From positions 248,001 through 312,000 of the forward strand of contig NZ_ATVA01000014.1 of assembly GCF_000420485.1 (NCBI RefSeq): 64,000 nucleotides of DNA, read 5' to 3'. The notes under the pieces are model-generated. The model was given only the letters and a program-made list of their open reading frames with translations, was not told where the DNA came from and made no database searches. Made by a program: the position numbers and the translations under genes. The DNA comes from Paucidesulfovibrio longus DSM 6739 (lineage in GTDB: Bacteria; Desulfobacterota; Desulfovibrionia; Desulfovibrionales; Desulfovibrionaceae). This document shows, piece after piece, positions 61,705 to 64,000 of the stretch (its first letter is position 1; every line of letters starts with the position of its first letter).

Positions 61705-63171
61705 CTACGCGGAGAATTTGCGGTCGATGATGATGTCGATGCGCGTCTCAAAGCGGCGCTCCAGTTCCATGAGCTTTTCCCGCTTGTGGTTGAGCATGTA
61801 CAGGGCCAGTTCCTCGTCCAGGGGCATGGGCAGCGGGTTTTGATGGCCGGGCCTGCGGATCTGGCGGAACACGTCCTTGATGACCTGGAGGGACTGCCAT
61901 TCCATGTTGCGGCGCACGCCCGTGCCTCCGCAGCAGGGGCACGGCTCGGTGGTCACGGCCAGGGCCGAGGAGCCCATGCGCTGGCGCACCAGCTCCATGA
62001 GCCCGAACTCGGAAATGCGGCTGACCACGGTGCGCGCCCGGTCGGACTTCATGGCCTGGCGCATGGTCTTTTCCACCTCGCGGCAGTCCTTGGGGCTCTT
62101 CATCTCGATGAAGTCGATGACGACCTGGCCGCCGATGTCGCGCAGCTTGAGCTGCTTGGCGATCTCTTCCGCGGCTTCCATGTTGGTCTTGAGCACCATC
62201 TTCTGGAAGTTGCGCTCGCCGGAAATCTTGCCGGAGTTGATGTCCACGGCGGTGAGGGCCTCGGTGCCGTCGAACACGAGCTGGCCGCCCGAAGGCAGCG
62301 TGACCTCGCGGGAGTATATTTCCTCGATCTGGCGGTGCAGGTTGAAGCGCTCCCAGAGGGTCTTGTCCGGGTCGGTGTGCAGCTTGAGGATCATGGACGT
62401 GCGCGGGAAGGCGAGGCGCATGAACTCCTTGATGCTGTCCTCCACTTCCTTGTCGTCCACCCAGACCTCGCTCATCTCCGTGGAAAGATAGTCGCGCACG
62501 GCGCGGGTGGCCAGTTCCAGCTCCTGATAGATCAGGGCCGGAGTCTTGGCGCTCTGGCCGCGCTTGCGGATTTCGGCCCAGAGGCGGCTGAGATATTTGT
62601 AGTCGCGGGTCAGATCCTGCTTGGTGCGGCCCACGCCCGCGGTGCGCACGATGAGGCCCACGCCCTCGTCGGGCTGGATCTGCTCGATGATCTGCTTGAG
62701 GCGGTCGCGCTCTTTCTCGTCCTCGATCTTGCGGGAAACCCCGACTTGGCCCCGGCCGATGGTGTAGACGAAGAAGCGGCCCGGCAGGGAAAGATAGGAG
62801 GAGAGAAACGCGCCCTTCTTGCCCGTGGGCTCCTTGACGACCTGGACCAGCATTTCCTGGCCGGGGCGCAGCACGTTCTGGATGGGCGGGTATTTCTGGC
62901 CCTTCTGGAGCTTGTAGCCGCCCTGGTAGTATTCGGGGTGGACCTCGTCGATCTGCAGGAAGCCGTTGCGCTCGGCTCCGTAGTTGATGAAGGCGGCCTG
63001 GAGGCCCACGTCGATGTTGTGGATGTAGCCTTTGTAGATGTTGCCCTTGGTCTTGGCCATGTGGACCATTTCCACATAGTATTCCGAGACTTTTCCTTCC
63101 TCGGCGATGACCACTTCGACCTGTTCGCCCGGAAGGGTGCTGATGAACATTTTTTGACGTTTCGAAACCAT
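61705..63171 (-). CDS. Ribonuclease E/G
   Basis: This 488-residue protein has the S1 domain (about 37-128, with IYKGYIHNIDVGLQAAFINY), the catalytic Asp residues in LTAVDINSGK and VVIDFIEM, and the zinc-link CPCCGGTGVRR near residue 417. It lacks the long C-terminal degradosome scaffold, so it is of RNase G size. It cleaves single-stranded RNA 5' of structured regions and matures rRNA. The N-terminal segment MVSKRQKMFISTLPGEQVEV is typical. It is monocistronic or heads the queH run (48 bases). Confidence 0.95.
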   Translation of the reverse strand: MVSKRQKMFISTLPGEQVEVVIAEEGKVSEYYVEMVHMAKTKGNIYKGYIHNIDVGLQAAFINYGAERNGFLQIDEVHPEYYQGGYKLQKGQKYPPIQNVLRPGQEMLVQVVKEPTGKKGAFLSSYLSLPGRFFVYTIGRGQVGVSRKIEDEKERDRLKQIIEQIQPDEGVGLIVRTAGVGRTKQDLTRDYKYLSRLWAEIRKRGQSAKTPALIYQELELATRAVRDYLSTEMSEVWVDDKEVEDSIKEFMRLAFPRTSMILKLHTDPDKTLWERFNLHRQIEEIYSREVTLPSGGQLVFDGTEALTAVDINSGKISGERNFQKMVLKTNMEAAEEIAKQLKLRDIGGQVVIDFIEMKSPKDCREVEKTMRQAMKSDRARTVVSRISEFGLMELVRQRMGSSALAVTTEPCPCCGGTGVRRNMEWQSLQVIKDVFRQIRRPGHQNPLPMPLDEELALYMLNHKREKLMELERRFETRIDIIIDRKFSA

Positions 63172-63494
63172 GCGTTCCTCGCAGGAAAAAGATTAAAAAA
63201 TATTGAAATTCGTTACGCCGGGGCGATCCGTCGCCGGGGCGTGCGCGTTTTCCGGTCGCGTTCCGGTGTCCCTTGGAGAAGCTCCGGCCAGGAGGGTGCC
63301 CGGCTGGGGAAGGGGGGAGCTTCTCCGCCTGCCGCGTCTGGGCCGACGCGGCCTAGTAAAAAAAATCATTCGGCGGCTTCCGATGCCGACGTCCCGGTAC
63401 GGACGTTCCGATGCGGATGTCCCGATGCGTGCCGCTCCGGGCGTCCGCGCACTCGTCCCGCGCCGCCGGAACCGGAAGTGCAAAAGCCGGGCCG
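63172..63494. other. Intergenic region with short imperfect tandem repeats
   Basis: No gene is seen in these 323 bases. Near 63378-63432 a motif CCGATGCSGAYGT recurs with slight changes. A GGCCG/CGGCC hairpin near 63344 is followed by TAGTAAAAAAAA on the plus strand and is not a terminator. Confidence 0.45.
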
Positions 63495-64000
63495 CTAACG
63501 GCCGGAACGGCGCAGGGAATAGAACAGGCCGTCCTCGACCTCGCGCGCGTCCAGCTCGTCTTCCGCGACCAGGGCGTCCAGGAGCCTGCGCACCCGTTCG
63601 GGGCCGAGGCCGAGGCCGCCCGCCAACTGTAGTACGGTTTGCGGCCTGCGCGCAAGCGAGGAGCGGAGAGCTTCCCTGGCCTCCTGGTCGGGCAGGTCGC
63701 GCTCGCGCGCCTCGGCCCGCAGGTTGCGGCGCTCGTGCGCGCCCAGTGCCGCGCGCCAGCGCGCCAGGGTCGGCGCGTCCACGGCGCGGGCGGAGTCCAG
63801 CGTTCCCGGCCTTGTCAGCGTTACCACGTCCACCCGGTCCGGGTCCAGGCGCGGGATGAATTCCGAGAGCAGGCGCAGGTTCTCCTCGGAGTCGTTGAAC
63901 CCGCGCGCCAGGAGGATCTCCAGGAAGACGGCCCCGGAGAATTCCTTGCGGAAGTCCAGCAGGCCCCGGACGATGGTTTCCGGGCCGAGACCCGGAATGC
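63495..64000 (-). CDS. Radical SAM protein, C-terminal part only
   Basis: The frame is open at the right window edge; 167 residues are visible. The segment GLLDFRKEFSGAVFLEILLA, followed by GFNDSEENL and PDRVDVVTLTRPGT, equals the C-terminal part of the radical SAM barrel of the YfkA/MoaA-like group. A winged-helix-like tail follows (RPQTVLQLAGGLGLGPERVR). The Fe-S motif lies outside the window. The frame ends in TAG at 63495-63497. Confidence 0.85.
   Translation of the reverse strand, partial: IPGLGPETIVRGLLDFRKEFSGAVFLEILLARGFNDSEENLRLLSEFIPRLDPDRVDVVTLTRPGTLDSARAVDAPTLARWRAALGAHERRNLRAEARERDLPDQEAREALRSSLARRPQTVLQLAGGLGLGPERVRRLLDALVAEDELDAREVEDGLFYSLRRSGR

Noticed and set aside
63335-63372. 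Terminator candidate near the right edge
   Set aside because: The stem is followed by A on the plus strand and preceded by T on the minus strand, the wrong order for both.
61294-63498. Long plus-strand frame opposite RNase E/G and queH
   Set aside because: It spans two real genes and their gap in antisense, with Leu/His/Val-biased sequence and no ribosome site.

Overview
The window comes from a GC-rich bacterial chromosome. Its gene content suggests a motile member of the sulfate-reducing Desulfovibrionales. I infer this from the mix of a MotA/MotB pair in one operon with a cyclic-nucleotide-binding protein, a FlgM-type anti-sigma factor behind a sigma-28-like promoter, a bactofilin, AblA/AblB osmolyte synthesis, QueH, dispersed two-hairpin intergenic repeats and many two-component proteins. 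No rRNA, tRNA, CRISPR array, transposase or integrase was found.

Left part (1-16.9 kb). A truncated Tat-exported ApbE flavinyltransferase is followed by a VWA/OmpA protein, a CgeB-like glycosyltransferase and a FlgM-like gene. Next are a PIN/PhoH ATPase, a SxtJ / DUF5989 / carbamoyltransferase trio typical of polysaccharide clusters, and a diguanylate cyclase. A short lysine-rich protein with a TTG start and an RRM RNA-binding protein come next, then RmuC, a large CoA-ligase/GNAT (Pat-type) protein, a FemAB/CelD-like acyltransferase and a WbuC cupin.

Middle (17-41 kb). Two isolated phage virion genes (a major capsid protein and a small companion) sit among chromosomal genes with no other phage gene. 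They are followed by a TPR protein, a structured dispersed repeat and an ArsR-ArsP-type permease operon with a readable promoter and operator. Then come a hybrid histidine kinase with a substrate-binding-protein sensor, a PerM/AI-2E exporter, a chromate transporter, an Asp/Glu racemase and a YhhQ queuosine-precursor transporter. The fabD-argS-SPOR operon, a degenerate asparagine-synthetase homologue, the cNMP-protein-motA-motB operon, a bactofilin, a Gate-domain membrane protein, VanZ and panB follow. A CI-like S24 repressor with its own repeated operator closes this part.

Right part (41-64 kb). It begins with hflK-hflC, a phosphomannomutase, and a YkgJ protein overlapping a MacA-like adaptor and an ABC ATPase. 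The matching MacB-like permease lies 7 kb away on the other strand. Then come ablA-ablB, a PAS-LuxR regulator, rnhA with a duplicated-domain membrane protein, a Cache chemoreceptor and a PAS sensor with a cysteine cluster but no phospho-acceptor His. An OYE-type flavoprotein, galE, an overlapping queH / flavoprotein / hemW set, RNase E/G and a truncated radical SAM protein complete the window.

The most unusual items are the two orphan capsid genes, the repeats with compensatory base changes, the non-cleavable CI-type repressor with paired operators, the pseudo-asparagine synthetase, the Cys-cluster pseudo-kinase and the cNMP gene overlapping motA.
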